This document shows positions 13,018-27,142 of a DNA stretch of 64,000 nucleotides, one piece after another; position 1 is the first letter of the stretch, and every line of letters begins with the position of its first letter. The position numbers and the translations under genes were made by a program. This stretch comes from Marchantia polymorpha subsp. ruderalis (taxonomy: Eukaryota; Streptophyta; Marchantiopsida; Marchantiales; Marchantiaceae): assembly GCA_037833965.1 (NCBI GenBank), contig AP031358.1, positions 10,858,001 through 10,922,000 of the forward strand, written 5' to 3'. The notes below the pieces were generated by a model. It searched no databases and was not told the DNA's origin. It saw only the letters and a list, made by a program, of their open reading frames with translations.

Positions 13018-14700
13018 TATGATATAACAATATTCAAGACTTTTTTTTGAAAATCTTTTCAATCATTGTTGTTAAAGGTAAAAACTATAATCTTTATATA
13101 TATCTCACATTTGTAGTTTTTTATTTGCTTTTGATTGTATTTTGAAGTCGATAGTGATCATACCTATAGTATTTGACAATCTTTCTACTAATAATTCACA
13201 CATAAAAGTGTTGAAGATCAACCTAGCTCCCATGACCTTTGTGTTTGACTTCTTGCTCCTTGCTTGATGCCGTTGTTGATTATTTATCAAACCATCAAGT
13301 GACCGCAATCTTGCTTGTTGATTTCTTATTACAACATAACAACTTGCAATCTGACATAATAACTTGTTCACATGATATGTCATCAACATATATTTATAAT
13401 CTACCGTCAATCTTGTTGACTTACAAGAGAACACAAAAAAAGTGTTGAAAAGTGATAAATTAAGATCAAAAGGATTTGTAAACAAAGATCACGCATTTGA
13501 AATTTTTAGATCTTGTTGTGATGTCCTACTAATTTAAAATCGTTTGGAAACTTTTTGCTTGAATCCAATTTGCACTCATCTCAAGTTTTGTTTGTCTTAT
13601 CTTTGTCTTGTCATTCATCTTGACATGGAGACCTCAAAGTAAAGACTTTTGCGTCTCAAGTCTAGCTTTGCTTTTTATCTTGATTTTCGGTTTCAATGTC
13701 TTTCTTTGACTGAAGCGTGAATCGTTAGCCCCCACGATTCAACTTTACAATCTGCCAACATCAATAATGAGATAAACCTCCTTTTGTACCTCGTCCCGAT
13801 TTACACTTTTGTTGCCGAAGAAATTGTTACCAATATTTTTGATATCAATTTCATCAAGAAATAAACAAAAATCCACATACCACCATCAAATAATAGACAT
13901 CGCCAAGAACATTTGTGGTTTTCCACTCTTGAGTTGCATCCAAGAGAACAACTAGTAAAAAACCTATACATTTTGCTGTGCAATCCGAGTCTAGTACTCC
14001 CAAGTTTTGAGAATAGCAAAAACCCTAGATCTCACCTTAATTAGGGTTAACTCTAAACTAACTCTAGTCCGAGTTAGGTTAACTAGAGTTTAACTTGAAA
14101 CTTGAGTTAATATTAACATGATTATCATAAAACTTTTTGCACCTACGTGGTATTCGAATTTACACAAGTATCAAAAAGGTGTTGGCGATGGAGCTGAAAT
14201 TTATGGAGGAAATCATTCATAGTTTTGTTAAGCTCAACTAAATCACTAGATACTCGATGTTTTTTTGCCTCACTTTTTATTTTCTCTATAAATAGGCATG
14301 CATAAATGACCCATAACCCTCCATGGGAATCTCGTAAACGGGTAACGGGAAAAACGGTTAGGGGATCTGAAAAGGGAATCTCGTAAAAATGTTTTGTGGT
14401 TAAAGTGAAAAACAGTCATGGGATCCAGAAAAGTCACCCCGAGAAAAGTCACCATGTCTACTGGTCTTCTCCAAGTTCACAATCGACATTGGAAGAAAAC
14501 CTTTAGGATTCCTGTCAGTGTATGAAAATCGAAAGTTTTTTATTTTCTGTATCTTTCAAAAAATTGTTTGAAGACCTGTTCATATAACCTGTAAAACACT
14601 TGTGAAAACTGGGTTGAGTTTTGTGGCAATATTGGTCCATTATTTGATGGGACTATGTCGAAACCCCCTACATTAAATATTTAAGGACAGAAGATTACTG
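13018..14700. other. Gene-free AT-rich region
   Basis: Nothing recognisable. A minus-strand open frame at 13105-13485 has no motif and sits in low-complexity AT-rich DNA, so I do not call it a gene. Confidence 0.4.
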
Positions 14701-17441
14701 AATGGAAGATTTTTCGAATCTCGGTATTATCACACGACGGAGCAGAACCAACAAGAAGGTTTTGCAAAAAATAGCGGATGTAACCACAAACAGCATTTTG
14801 AGCTTCATTGTAGTCAGACTTGGTGCAGCGAGTCAAAATTTGATTCTGCGTAACAAGAGATCAGGATATTCTAAAAGTGAACAGGTAAACTTCTTCTCTT
14901 ATAAATGTGAAGAGCTTGGAACATATTTTGTAATCAGTGAACGAGATCCTCTAGATAATCGGGGGAGGCTGGATGCACTCCGACAGTGGAAAGAGAGTGC
15001 GAAAAGGAGGTGGTTACATCACAGAGCACCGTACTTCACTTAAAGGAGAGGTCCCGTTGAGTCGTCAGGGATCTTTTGTATCTTGACACTTTATTGTCCA
15101 GGACTGACTCGACGAAAAGACCACATTTGCCCAAGCAGGAGGTCGTGGACTCAGCAGTCTCAGCAGTTTCAGCTCATGCGGATGAACCAAGTGGATGCGT
15201 CTAAACAGGGTCCAGCTGGAGGCTTGAAAAATGGGCCGAGAGGCTAGCCAGCGATTGGTAGAGGAGAAGAGGTGCAGACGAGCCGCAATGCAATGCAATG
15301 CAATAGGAGGGCGTTCGATCTCGTTTTGGCTGGGGCTGGAGTGCCGCCGAACTTGGCCTTTGGAGTGGTTCGCTCATTGGTCCTGGGACTCCAGTTGCGC
15401 CCGGTAGATCTTACAGCATGGAGGTACACCTCCGCAATCCCTCGTTTGATTCGGCTAAAGGGCGCGGATTCCCCGTCAACGAAAACTGACACAGGGCCGG
15501 AAAAGAAGCCTTCCTTCTTTAGGGTACAGCTCCGAGTTTTATGTAGAGGGAAACAAAGAGACAACGGGGAACATGTCCATGAAGGCATAAGGAATCCATT
15601 CATGGCGCATTGACAGTGCTGCAGTAAATAAGATTTAATTATCAGCTTCTGCTCTGTACCCGATGCATCCGGATTCCTGATGGAGGGAAAAAGGAAAACG
15701 TGAGGGGCCCTGCATGGCTTAATGTGGGTTCTATTCTACTGAGCTCGGGGGTCTGGGTGTGAGATAATGGTTGCAGAAAGCCTACCCTGTAGGCAGAAAG
15801 CAGAACTATCCTACCACCATCTGCACCATGTAAGGCAGATGGTGGGGCTCCCCAAGGACGAACACAATATTAAAAGCAAGGCGGATAGATGTCGAGATAT
15901 GGAGCTAAGCAGGTGAACATGTTCTCGTAAGGTTCTGGTCACTTGTCTGTAGCGCTCAGCTTTCCAGACACAGAGCCAGCCAGCCGAAACCCAGCCCTGG
16001 CAATCTGATGATGACCGTAGGCACAGGCAGTAGAATAGGCATGTCTCCCTTGCAGCCTCGGTATGATCCCCAACCCAGCCATGAACCTCGGTCTGGCGAG
16101 TATTGTAAACGGTAAATAAACGGATGATGATGGGAAAATGTACTCATGAAGCCTGTGCTGCTAAAAGTTCTGTGAAGAGCGCACGCCTGGATGGATCTGT
16201 GGTTTTGACTGCGGGAGAATGTGAGTGGAAAGAGTGGAATGACATATGATGAGTGGGTTCCACAACGGGCGAAAATGTGGTAGTGCGGACCAGTGAATGA
16301 GTCGAGAGTGGGCTACAGGTGGGGGTCGAGTTTGTGAGGGAGTGGCTGCCACAGAACTGGGAGGAATCGCAGAGGCCCACACTGCGAGTTTGGTTTACGG
16401 TGGATAATCCAGTGCCAGTCTCCTTCGCACGAGGAGGAGGAAAGGGAAGAGTACGAGGGCGTGATTTGTGCAATTAGACGTGTGAGTCCGTGGGATTTGT
16501 CGGATCTCACAATTGATTGCCAACTGGGTCCGAGCCATCTTTCGTGGGCAAGACTCAACTGTAGACTGAGATTCCTCTGAACTCTGATGGTAGAAATGTT
16601 CAATGCGTTTATCGGAAAGAACCTGTCGCCTGTGCTCTGGGCACCCGGATACGAAACCAGTCTATGAAGAGACTAATCGTGCGGAACTTGAAGGATCCGG
16701 TAAGACTTAGTCCAAAGCACGCATAGTATGATCTGAATGCACGAGTTTCTTGGTGTCATAAAATACAGACTGCATTGCATTGTTCGTTTGAAGATGATTC
16801 TCGTGTCGGATTGCTGTCAGATGTAATATTGTTTACACCTTAACTTCGCTGATCGCTAGATTTCTGCAAGCATCGCTCGCTTTGACCCGGAGGCAGATAT
16901 AAGCTGCCCACTGCTGTCAGATTCTTTGCTGGCTGGCTGCATTGGATGGAGCAACTCGCCATTGCTCTCATCCTGTGCGCATGAAGCCACCCTCACTAGC
17001 AATCCCTTGAAAGAACTACCTCAAGTGATCTTTTACTCTTCTCTCATCAAGGATAATGCGCAGAGTGGTTAATCACTTGTTCAAGAAGTGATATAAAATT
17101 TTGCTGAGGCTGAAATTCTTGATTTATTCAGCATTCTTAGCTTCCACGACAGAGATTACCTTTCTGAGATGAGCCTTGTTGTTTCATGCTTTGACAACCA
17201 GGGACGTATCGAAGATTGGACACCCACATTCTTTGACAGACGCAGGCAATCGAGAAGTCGTCCTCGCGAATGAATCAACTCCAGGTGCAGTAACACCAGA
17301 GTTGAGCGACCCGGCCTTCTGAGTATTTGTACAAAATCCAAATAAAGAATAGCTGCGGGTTAGTTTTTCATCGAATGGTTCAGGATAGCCGTAGTTAGCC
17401 ATTAGGATCAAATATCTATATATTCAAAAGTGGGCTCAAGT
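14701..17441. other. Intergenic region upstream of the TBL gene
   Basis: Base composition returns to balanced. A 113-codon ATG-initiated frame at 14702-15043 on the plus strand has no recognisable domain and no visible splice partner. Overlapping frames at 15.0-16.6 kb on both strands look like chance. A short (GCAAT)n run lies near 15290. A TATA-like ATATAAAA at about 17092 precedes the TBL start by about 350 bp and could belong to its promoter (weak). Confidence 0.35.
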
Positions 17442-20353
17442 ATGACAGTCTACACCAGCAATTCGCCGAAGAAGGCCCATGCCCACAGGTGGTCAGATAC
17501 AAGGCGGCGGATCTTTCACAAGAAATATGCTTGTCTCTGGATTCTTATTGCCTTACTTCCGTTTCTTGTGCTCAGACTGGTCTTCTTTTACGCCTCACCT
17601 TTTCTCTTATTTGGAGCACCAGCTGAGAATGAAGCAGAGCTTAGAACTGAACTGGAATTCCCATCTCCTGGTGTTTCTCGTTCCGTTCATAAGCAGTCAG
17701 CGCTCCCACCTGATGTGAATGCTGTAAAATCACAACCAAATCCTGAACCCTCACCATCTCCGCACACGGAATCAAAAGCTCCCATTGTAGTTCAACCACC
17801 AACCGAAGCTGACGCCGATGACCAGGAATCCGAATTGGTAGAGCTTACTTCGTCTTCAGCAAAGGAGGACGTGGAGAAGGACGAAGATCTTGGCTTGCCC
17901 GAAGATAATGAGAAGAAAGCAGCCGAGACTTGGCAAGCACCTCCTGAAAATACGAATGTAGACGATAATCAAGGGATAGAACAGGTTACGATCAGCAACG
18001 CGTCCGCATTGGCGCCTGCAGGTACTGCTCTATCTTTTTTGTGTGAATGCTGTCTATTATCATGTCGATCACCCATCCTAACATTTTAGTCAAGAGAAAA
18101 TTCCAGATAAGGTTGGTTCTAGCGGTAAGAATACACACTTCATATCATCCGGTTATAAATCACGAAGAGCTTATTACCATCATGAATAATGCCGTAGGCG
18201 GAAATACAATGCGTGGCATGTGCAAGGTTTTAGTCAATCTAAAATCAATAAAATCCTTGAACCTCTAAGTGCATCTTCTTTTCTTGTAGTTTCAATTTCC
18301 ATCTGCGGCGGCGGTTTGTTAGTTGTCAAACCTGCAACTCCATAGGTTTGCGTCACAGCATGTATAGATTGAATTGTAGGGACAACATGCTACACCATAT
18401 ATCTCCTATAGCAAACTGATTTGAGCCAGCGAATGAACAAAATGAACAAAATGAACAAATTGTACAGATGTAAGATCAAATTTTAACTTCTTGAAGCAGA
18501 TATTTATTTATCTTTTGTGCATGAGCATTTTCTTTGAATAGAATTACTCCCTCGTTCAGTTCTTAGTTGTGTTGCTTTTCAGGCTATAGGAGTTCAGACT
18601 ATTCGTAATCCATCAGTTCAGTTTCCCATCCAATTCGCCGCTATGTATGGTCGTTATGAACATTTCTTGCTTTCTCATATATCATATTAAACAACTAATA
18701 ACAAGCGCAATTATTTGTTCTTCTTTCTGTAGTTGTGATGTGTGTTGATGGGTTTTCGTCTTGATCAAAAAGTTAGATCAAGTGTCAACCTTCTCCTTTC
18801 AGATTGTGAGAAGTATCAGCTTTTTCCTATAAAATGATCTGCCAGTTTTAGTCACCCTTGAATAGGAATGTCCCATTTGATTTTTCTCGTCTTAGTTTGC
18901 CATGGCAAAAACGAGTTGTAGTATTCGGTCATGACAATGAGCAGAAGGGTTTGTGCATCAGCTCCTGGAGAATGCGACCTTTATGATGGAGATTGGGTGT
19001 ATGATCCTGAGGGCCCATTGTACACAAACGCTACTTGCTTCTATATGCAAGGTCATCAAAACTGCATGAGGAACGGAAGGCCGGACTCAGCCTACATGTA
19101 TTGGAAGTGGCAACCACGATTCTGTGAACTGCCTCGGTTTGATGGCAAGGCTTTTCTGACCAAGTTTTGGGGCAAGACGATTGGTTTCGTGGGAGATTCT
19201 CTGTCACGTAATCAGATGCAGTCTCTTTTGTGCATGCTATCGCAGGTACTTACATCCCAACAGCTAAAGCGAAATTGTCCATGTTCTACTCTAGATTAGC
19301 AATTATCGTTCTTTACTATGCTCTCCACTGCTTCGGCCGTCTACTACTGGCACACCTTCTCGCCATGCATATGTAATGTGTGAAGCTGTTTGTCGATAGA
19401 GTCAGTTTGCAGCTATTGCCTTCCTAGAGTCATTGGCACATTCTTCCGACATGAATCTGTAGGTCCACAGCTTATGTTCTTCACAATGGTGTTTTTGTTA
19501 ATTTGAAATAATCATGTTTATTTACCCTATGTCATGCGGTTTTAATCCCTAAATTTCTGGCTTGTAGGTGGAGATTCCTGATATGGTGTATCAAAATGAA
19601 GGTGACAAGAACGTCCGGTGGCTGTTCAAGAAGCATCAAGTCACTCTAGCAACGATATGGTCTCCTTATCTCCTCAAGGAAACGCTTGTAGAACTTAAGG
19701 GGATTGAGGAAGGTCAGAGCAAGCTATTCACAGACACCTTAGATGAGGAGTGGACGTCTGTAATGAAGGACTTCGACGTCATGGTTCTCTCTATTGGTCA
19801 GTGGTACTTCAAGTCATCTATATACATAGAAAACGACGAGATTATTGGTTGCCATTATTGCCCAGGACACAATTACACAGAGATTGGGTTCTTCCAAGCT
19901 TACAGGAAGGCCGTTCGGAGTGTTCTGGACAAGGTGACCAAAGATTACCAAGGCCTCGCTATTATGAGCACGTTTGCCTTGGAGCATTTCGAGAATGGAT
20001 CTTGGGATAATGGTGGAGCCTGCAGAAGGGAACAGCCCCTCAAGAAAGAAGAATGGCCCCTACAAGGACTGAACTACGATATGCATGAAATCGTCATGCA
20101 GGAGTATCAAACTACCGTTCAAAGGAAGAAGAGACCGAACAAGAAGGTGCAGTTAGGACTTCTGGATGTGACCAAACTGTCATTGCTACGAGCTGATGGT
20201 CACCCCGGTCCATTTCGTGATTACCATCCATTTGAAGGCAAACCACCGGGCACTCATGTTCAAAATGATTGTCTGCATTGGTGCTTGCCTGGGCCCGTTG
20301 ACACTTGGAACCAATTTCTTGTGCAGATTGTTTCTTCTCGCCTAAGGATTTAA
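17442..20353 (+). CDS. Trichome-birefringence-like (TBL/DUF231) polysaccharide O-acetyltransferase, three exons
   Basis: Exons 17442-18021, 18962-19245 and 19568-20353 join in frame at GT-AG sites to give about 549 aa. I start at ATG 17442. Residues about 29-50 are a single hydrophobic helix after a basic N-terminus, the type II Golgi anchor of this family, followed by a Pro/Glu/Ser-rich stem. The TBL domain begins at CDLYDGDWVYDPEGPLY. The PC-esterase signature GDS occurs in GFVGDSLSRNQMQS, and the C-terminal DxxH motif is in DCLHWCLPGPVD, so both halves of the catalytic site are present. Family members acetylate wall polymers such as xylan, mannan, xyloglucan or pectin in the Golgi. The substrate cannot be told from sequence. 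The other intron-1 acceptor at the preceding CAG breaks the frame. Confidence 0.9.
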
Positions 20354-22894
20354 CCATCTGGTTCTTCTTCAACATTGTCCACGTAAATACGATGGAGATC
20401 GATCCCAACAATGTCAGCGTCCAGTTGTGTTACGAAGTTTGAGATCATCAAAAGTGAAGGCAACTTGACACAGCTTTTCAAGATCCATAACACATAGTCG
20501 AAGTGCAGATGATCCTTCGGTGTTAACACAATCTGGGAGTACAGTACGGATGATGTTTAGTATCAGCTTCATCCATCTTTGTGTTGTACCTGCAGCACCT
20601 TCCACTTCATGGTATTTGAGCTCCTGCGTTGTGCGAACGAGTCCACCGCACCCACTGCAGTCTCTCGTCAAAAAAGTGTGAGCTCCAGTGAGCTATGATG
20701 AGACCAACGGGAAAGCCACTGGAGAAAGACATCAATATATTGCACCATCCACATCATCTGGAAGTTCCCATGTAATTAACAGCCGACAGACAGACAGACA
20801 GACAATAACATATCCTGGTAGCACATGGCTTTGATCTTCTCAAAACTCATACCCTTTAGAATATAACAATTTTTCGCTCACCAAGCTTGTTAGTTCTGCG
20901 CCAGGATGACAGGGACTACTTACAACAAAGCTTTCAAGCTCGAACGCCCCGCATAGTGAGGAAGGCTCCATGCGCCTCAACTCGAAGATCTGTTTAGCGC
21001 ATCAACGCACTGTCAACCTGACGATTATTCGGCGGGCGTCACGGGTGTTAATACGCTAAACAGGAATTCACTGATGTCTAGCGAACGAGTTGTGTTTTTG
21101 AATGTCGCTCGCTATCTTAAATCAAGGACTAAGCTATTGCTCAGTCCACCTTGTCGAAACATGTTGAACATGTTTGTTTCATTCGTTTCGTCTTTCATTT
21201 GTGTGACGATGTATCGGAAGCAATGATATCAAACGGTCGAAAGAGTCCCCATGAGCGAGAAGGGGAAATGAGGAGGAACACGAACGAAGACAAGGAAGAC
21301 AACCTTGTTGTTTAATGTAACCCCTTAGGGTGCAAAAAAGTTTCTTCTTACACGATGTGGACAAGTCCCCTTGGTGAATGGCCATGTGACAGTCTGAATG
21401 TACTGTAACATACCAGTAAGTCTACACGAAAGGCTTGACTGAGAATGGAGCTTAGTTTACTATATCTCAAGGAACTTCATTAGATGACTTCCAAATCATA
21501 TTACACCATGTCCCATGCCTACGTCCGTCATGAGGATATCAAACATCGGCTTCTTCTCAGATTGAATATAAGGTTTCATAGAAGTCCGATTTACACACTC
21601 TTTCACTTCAACTTTCACACAGCGTTTTAATTTCTGCCAGTCGCTTTCGTTATCCGCCGGAACTACCCGTCAAGTATACAGGAGCGCTCCATAAACGAGA
21701 TCTGTGTCCATGTATCCATCTTCAAGAAATAAGATGAATATACAAAATATATTTCATACAAAAAAACACAGAATTCTATAATTTTTGTTTGTAACCTTGG
21801 ATGTGTAAGAGTATAGATTTCAAAATGGAAAAATTTCTTGTATGAAGTGAATGCGAGGCAATGAAGATTGTGGGGTTTCTAATGGAGAAAATTCGAGGCG
21901 CGTTACGTTCACAACCAATGATATCATGAAACTAAAGCTGGCACACGTACCTGGTTGAGAGGATGCACAATTCAAAAGCAGTATGGATTCTTCTTGCAGT
22001 GTCAATAGCATGAGCATTTTGTGAAGACCGAAAGTCAGTCGCCAGCTTCGCATCAATAGTATGAAGACGTTATGAATCATCATTATACAAGTTAGTGTAC
22101 GAATTGGCGACAATCTGCTTCTGGCACTTTTGTGGTTTTGGTGTCTTCTGCATTTCTACAGTATACTATTGCTTCAGTTTTGTACCTTAGAATATATGTG
22201 TTATTCAAATATGCGTTGGACCCTGCACAAACCATCGAGAGAGGTGCACAGATCAGATACATGCGCTTTCAACAATGCCAAGTGGGTGATCGCAGAATAT
22301 TGGATACAAAGACGAGCATCTCACTGCAGAAATTAGCATCCCACTAGATTAACAGAGTCTATCTCTACAAATAGCTTGACTACTCCTAATCTTCATCTAC
22401 TTCCGGCTCCAGACATATAAAATACTGGACATCAAATAATTTTGGTCATTGCAGGTGTCTTCCAAGATTGGATGGCTCAGTAGTAGCGCTCCTTACATGG
22501 TCAAGCTAATCACAAGCTTCAATAATACATGGTCAGTCTTACAGAAGGGAATTCGGCAACTTTGTAGTAACTGCCATCTTTTTGTAATGTTCCAAAGTGA
22601 ACATCCTTCCTAGGTTCTGGGTCGCTCAATTACGCCCAACGAGGTCACAGATTAGCTCGAATTTTGAATATTTGTATCAAAGCATGCACCTTCCTGTGCC
22701 CGAAACAGGTTTATATTGAGCGAGCTACCGAGAGTCATGTCAATCGCCGAGGATCAGTACTGAGACACTTCATACTACAAATTCCAGAGAGTTTGTGGCA
22801 GGAAGTGTTCAAAAGTTCCGGAGAGAAACTCCGCTCTAGTTAACTTCATGCCTGCTGTAGCACTAAGTCATCAAGGAGATACAACTGCCACATA
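20354..22894. other. 3' flank of the TBL gene and intergenic DNA
   Basis: Probably begins with the TBL 3' UTR. A short (GACA)n microsatellite lies at about 20784-20804. No other supportable feature on either strand. Confidence 0.4.
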
Positions 22895-23077
22895 TATAGG
22901 GAGCGGTTAGTTGTCATTCACTTAGGGCTAATTAATTCTCACTCTATTACAGGCTCTTTTTTGAATGGTGGATGTTGGGTTATAGGTTCCTCGGGTGAGA
23001 AACAATCAACAAATCGCGTATACTAGGGTGAGGGTTAGTCAGCCCTAGGTGAAGGATAACTAGCACTCCCCTCTATA
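22895..23077. mobile_element. Fold-back MITE with ~53-bp inverted arms
   Basis: The left arm starts TATAGGGAGCGGTTAGTT and the right arm, reverse-complemented, starts TATAGAGGGGAGTGCTAG. The arms continue to match at roughly 80% by eye through a shared CACYTAGGGCT core for about 53 bp, with a 75-bp loop. There is no ORF. Flanking TATA sequence fits a TA-type target but the AT-repeat context makes the TSD uncertain. The (AT)n tail of the adjacent LINE abuts the right arm. Confidence 0.6.
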
Positions 23078-23195
23078 TATATATATATATATATATGGTA
23101 AATGGTAATAGATCAAGCCCGGGGGACCCAAAGGGTCAAAAGGCTGAAAAACACAATACAAGCGAAACAAGGGAAAAGACCCCAAAGGCCAAACC

Positions 23196-26100
23196 CTAGC
23201 TAGTGCCAAGAGCACTAGAACGATAATTAATAATGTCCATAATATAACAATCTAAATCAAAAGGAACTAACTGTAACAAAGAATAAAAATTCTCTACATC
23301 TATATTATGAGTCACTCTAATCTCTGCATATCTAGTACAAGTAAGAAATACATGCTCTTCATCCTCAACTTCTCTTCCATCACATAGCCTACGAATACGT
23401 TCACTCCTATCAATATTAAGCCAATGTCCTTCCTCAATTCCTAGTCTATGAGATCCAGTTCTATACCTAGCAATAATATGACGTAAGGACGTAGAGATTC
23501 CTACAAGTAGGTAATCCTGTTCACAATAAACAAGCATAGGATTCACATGAAGTTGATAAAACTGCATCTTGGTGCCGCGCTTGCTCCAAATAATGTTCAG
23601 AAACTCCTCCTTTAGACGTTCACGTAGTGCTATAGGTTGTAGGTCCCAATCGCGTTCCGTCACATTCCACCTCAAAGACCAAGTTATCACATCCGCTAAC
23701 CATCCTTTGGCACGTGTGGCACTCAAAGCCTGAGGAGGAAGGCGAGAAGCATCAAGAGATCTCACCCTTGTGATGTAAGTGATGGTCAAGTATAGAGCTT
23801 CAGCCTCTAGAGGTAAACAACCTGTTTCCGCAAGAAGAATAGCATATGAGGTTTGGTTTCTCACACCCAATTCTTCTTGTAGAAATATCTTCTGCACCCT
23901 CTCCACACGCTCCCATCCTGTCTTCTTACAACCAGGACCCCACACTTGGGTTCCATACAATACTACCGGCAACACTAAGCTTCTGAATAAAAATTTCCTA
24001 AGACTCCAAGACACAAGATGAGCCCTTCTACACCGATTTAGCAATGAATATAGAGCTTTGTAACCACCTTCTACTCTCTTTTGCACACAAAGTGCTCAAC
24101 TATAATCATTAGAAAAATCAATGCCTAGATATTTATAACTCTTCACCTCTTCTAATTGTAGATCTTGGTAATAGAAGGAAAACTTGGATCTAGTGCCCAC
24201 TATCATGACTTTGGACTTCTCTATATTTACCTCCATCTGATTTTGGGTACAAAAGCTAGCCAAAGTGTATAGGTGTTTCTGTAAACTAATTGCATCACGT
24301 GCTAGTAATATGATATCATCTGCATACAAGAGAGCTTTGATAACAAAGTTTCCAAGCTTGACACCTTCACTATCACATGCCTCCAACCACTCTTCGATAT
24401 CATTTATAAAAACTCCAAATAGAGTAGGAGAGAGAGTACAACCTTGAATCACTCCAATGGTACTCAAAACCTCTTAAGTTTGAGAAGTGTTGATCTTGGC
24501 TCGAACAGATTGGTAAAGCGTGGCCACAGCTGCTAGAAGATCTGATGGTACTCCAATGACTTGCAGCCTTTCCCATAATAGCTCACGAGGTACGGTGTCA
24601 AAAGCTTTCTTAAAATCAATGAAGGCGCAAAACAAAGCTTTGCCGTTGCCCTTCGACTTCTCCCATAAAACACGCAAAGCCAAGATATGGTCAATGGTGT
24701 TGTATGTGGGGCGAAAGCCTGCTTGAAACCGCGCTCTCTTTCGATGAGATTCAGTCCATGTGCTCAACTTTTACTCCACCAATTTGCCAAACAACTTGGC
24801 AAAAACACTATCCACCATGATAGTGCGATAGTTTGTCTAAGTCCTTCCTTCCTGACTTGTGAATAGGCACAATCTTTCGTAATGACCAAGTTGAAGGAAA
24901 ACCATACATAGCTGCATTCTCTAACGCTTTGGTGAGTCTCGGTCCAATAAGATCTCCTCCCCACTTCAAAAGTTCAATAGAGAGACCGTCCAAATCCTCC
25001 GATTTACCATTTGCTAATTTTCTAACTTGAGTCATCACCTCTGATTCAAAAAATAAGCCTGATGTTCCTTCACAACAAGGCATTGATGCAGCGTTGGGAA
25101 AGAAATAAAGCTTTTCAGCAAAGTCAATCAAACTCTTGGGATCAAGAGTAGGTTTTAAAGACCTTACAGCTAACCGTCTCCAAAAGGATTTGGGATTCTC
25201 CATCAACTCCTTTGTCAAGGATTCCTGCTTCGTCCTCAAAAAAGCTCTTTTTTTAGACTTCACCAAGTCTTTGTAAAGCCTTGTCAAGGTAAGCCGACTT
25301 TGGAAATCCAAAGACTTGTCAACTGATCTCATACTCGCTTGCTTACAATCCAAGTCAAACCATCCATTGCAAGGAAGCCCCCTAGCTCTTCGATTCTTGT
25401 GCCGCAAAAAGAACTTAGAAACAGTGTCTTTGAGCAACTCTATTAATTGCCCACTCGCTGTATGTGGATCAAGGCTCCATGAAGTGTGAGTCAAAAGGTT
25501 TTGAAAATGTAACATGTACAACTTTTTCTTACTAGGATCTAAACGAAACTTGGGAGAAGCTAAAATAGAATGGCATGGAGAGAGAAGGATTGTTTTTGAT
25601 AACAAGAGAGTAAATAAGAGAGGTGCATGATCTGACTCTGGCTGAGGTTCTAGAATATCAAATTTCGAAATAAGAGAGCTATGAGTGGCTGAGGATAGAA
25701 GATAATCAATGGTGCTAACACCTGTAGTAGAAAAGCACGTATTGGAAAGGGAGTTGGGAAAGAGAGAGATACCGTTGAGAACTTTCAAATTACATGTGGC
25801 TCCAAAGGTTAGAAAGTGTTCTATCAAAGGATTTGTACAAATATCAGAAGACTTTCTACACCACATACTATCTTCAAGTTCTTCAAAGGAGGGAGAACTC
25901 AAGAGATCACCAACTTGGGTAAATTGTGCACAACCTATTCGAGCATTGAAATCTCCAACCAGAAAAACTTCACCTTTGCTCTGACAATTGAGAACATCTC
26001 CTATAAGTCGATGGAATGGTTGACTCCGATTGCAAGTGCGTGTGGAGTAGATAGGCATGGACAATGGTGCAAACAAACAGCCAAATAACTATAAGATACT

Positions 26101-26389
26101 CCAACCAAACCAAGACGAAGGCAATGATATTGACCTCCAATATCCTGACCTTCTAAATGTATCAAAGGTAGAAATTGAGATCTGATGAAAGTAGCAATAC
26201 CGCCATAACCTCTTCCAGCTCGTTGACTTCTCTGATTCCAAGTGGATCCCACCAAAGTAAACCAATAGTGTTGCTCTCATGTTCCCACGTCTCCACAATG
26301 TTGATGATGTCCGCCATCTTCCAAATCGGATTAGCACTCACATACTTCGTTGTAGAAAGACCTCTAATATTCCACATTAACACCCTCAA
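23196..26389 (-). pseudogene. LINE ORF2 (AP endonuclease, reverse transcriptase)
   Basis: The N-terminal EEP endonuclease begins MWNIRGLSTTKY and contains VGDFNARIG. RT blocks follow: GFRPTYNTIDHI, FIDFKKAFDTV, GVIQGCTLSP and the catalytic YADD (in ALLYADDIILLA, about 24320). The C-terminal region (24086-23196) resembles the conserved LINE region between RT and tail. At least three frameshifts in the endonuclease region and one in RT, plus stops near 24470 and 24090, make it non-functional. Confidence 0.8.
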
Positions 26390-26401
26390 GCTCTTGCATT
26401 G

Positions 26402-27142
26402 CTATGTGGATGATTGTCTCTTCCGTTGTGTGACAATTGCTTGTCCATCACGGAGATAAGCAAAAAATCTAGCATCTTGAGCTTCTTTGACTTTTGCAAG
26501 CTCCTTTCTCCTTGCCTCTACTTGTAGAGGTGTGAGATCGGGATCTAACCAAATCCTACGTCCTTTGAGTACAGCTTTGTTGGCTAAAGCTGTATCACGT
26601 TGATTTTGGTCATTGAACTTAACTATGATGGCTCGAGGTTGAGTTCATATGGTTCCAATGCGAAAAGCTTGAGCCACATCCGCATTAGGAACATCAAGTG
26701 TTTCAGCTAAAAACTTGGTGACAACACTCTTCACCTCTTCCTTCTCAGATTCAGGTAGACTAGAAATTCTCACATTCTTTCTACGAGCAAATTGATTAAT
26801 CTTTTCAATCTCTTGCTCTTGACAGAAAGAGATATGAGCACACTTGGTGGACCTTGCATAAGATTTCATCTTCACCTCTAGACTTTCAACCACTTCATGC
26901 AATCTAGGAGTAGCAGCAGTGGAAGCTTGAGAACCAACTTTCTCCTGGATATCCTCTACGTGTTCTGAAATGTCAACCATAATCTTCTCGAAACTCTTTT
27001 GAGAGAGCTTCAACTCTCTAATTTCATATTGAGCTGCAATTAAAGTAGAGCTCTGTACCTTGAATTCTGCACGTAGTACTTTCAACTCTTTCAAAACCGT
27101 TTGCAACAGATTGAGTATGAAATTGTCTTGAGACGCCATCAT
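26402..27142 (-). pseudogene. LINE ORF1 (L1-like RNA-binding protein)
   Basis: The N-terminus is a heptad-rich coiled coil (LLQTVLKELKVLRAEF...). An L1 ORF1-type segment follows, ARRKNVRISSLPESEKEEV, which resembles the RRM region of L1 ORF1p. An in-frame TGA at about 26643-26645 breaks the frame. Reading continues in frame afterwards (PRAIIVKFNDQNQRDTAL...) to a TAG near 26402. The role in the family is to coat LINE RNA. Confidence 0.7.

Noticed and set aside
13105-13485. 126-codon minus-strand ORF
   Set aside because: Low-complexity AT-rich context and no motif; likely chance or unrecognisable transposon remnant.
14702-15043. 113-codon plus-strand ORF
   Set aside because: Starts with ATG but has no recognisable domain, no promoter signal and no splice partner.
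15065-16603. Several overlapping ORFs on both strands
   Set aside because: Mutually overlapping, no motifs, Ser/Pro-rich translations typical of chance frames.
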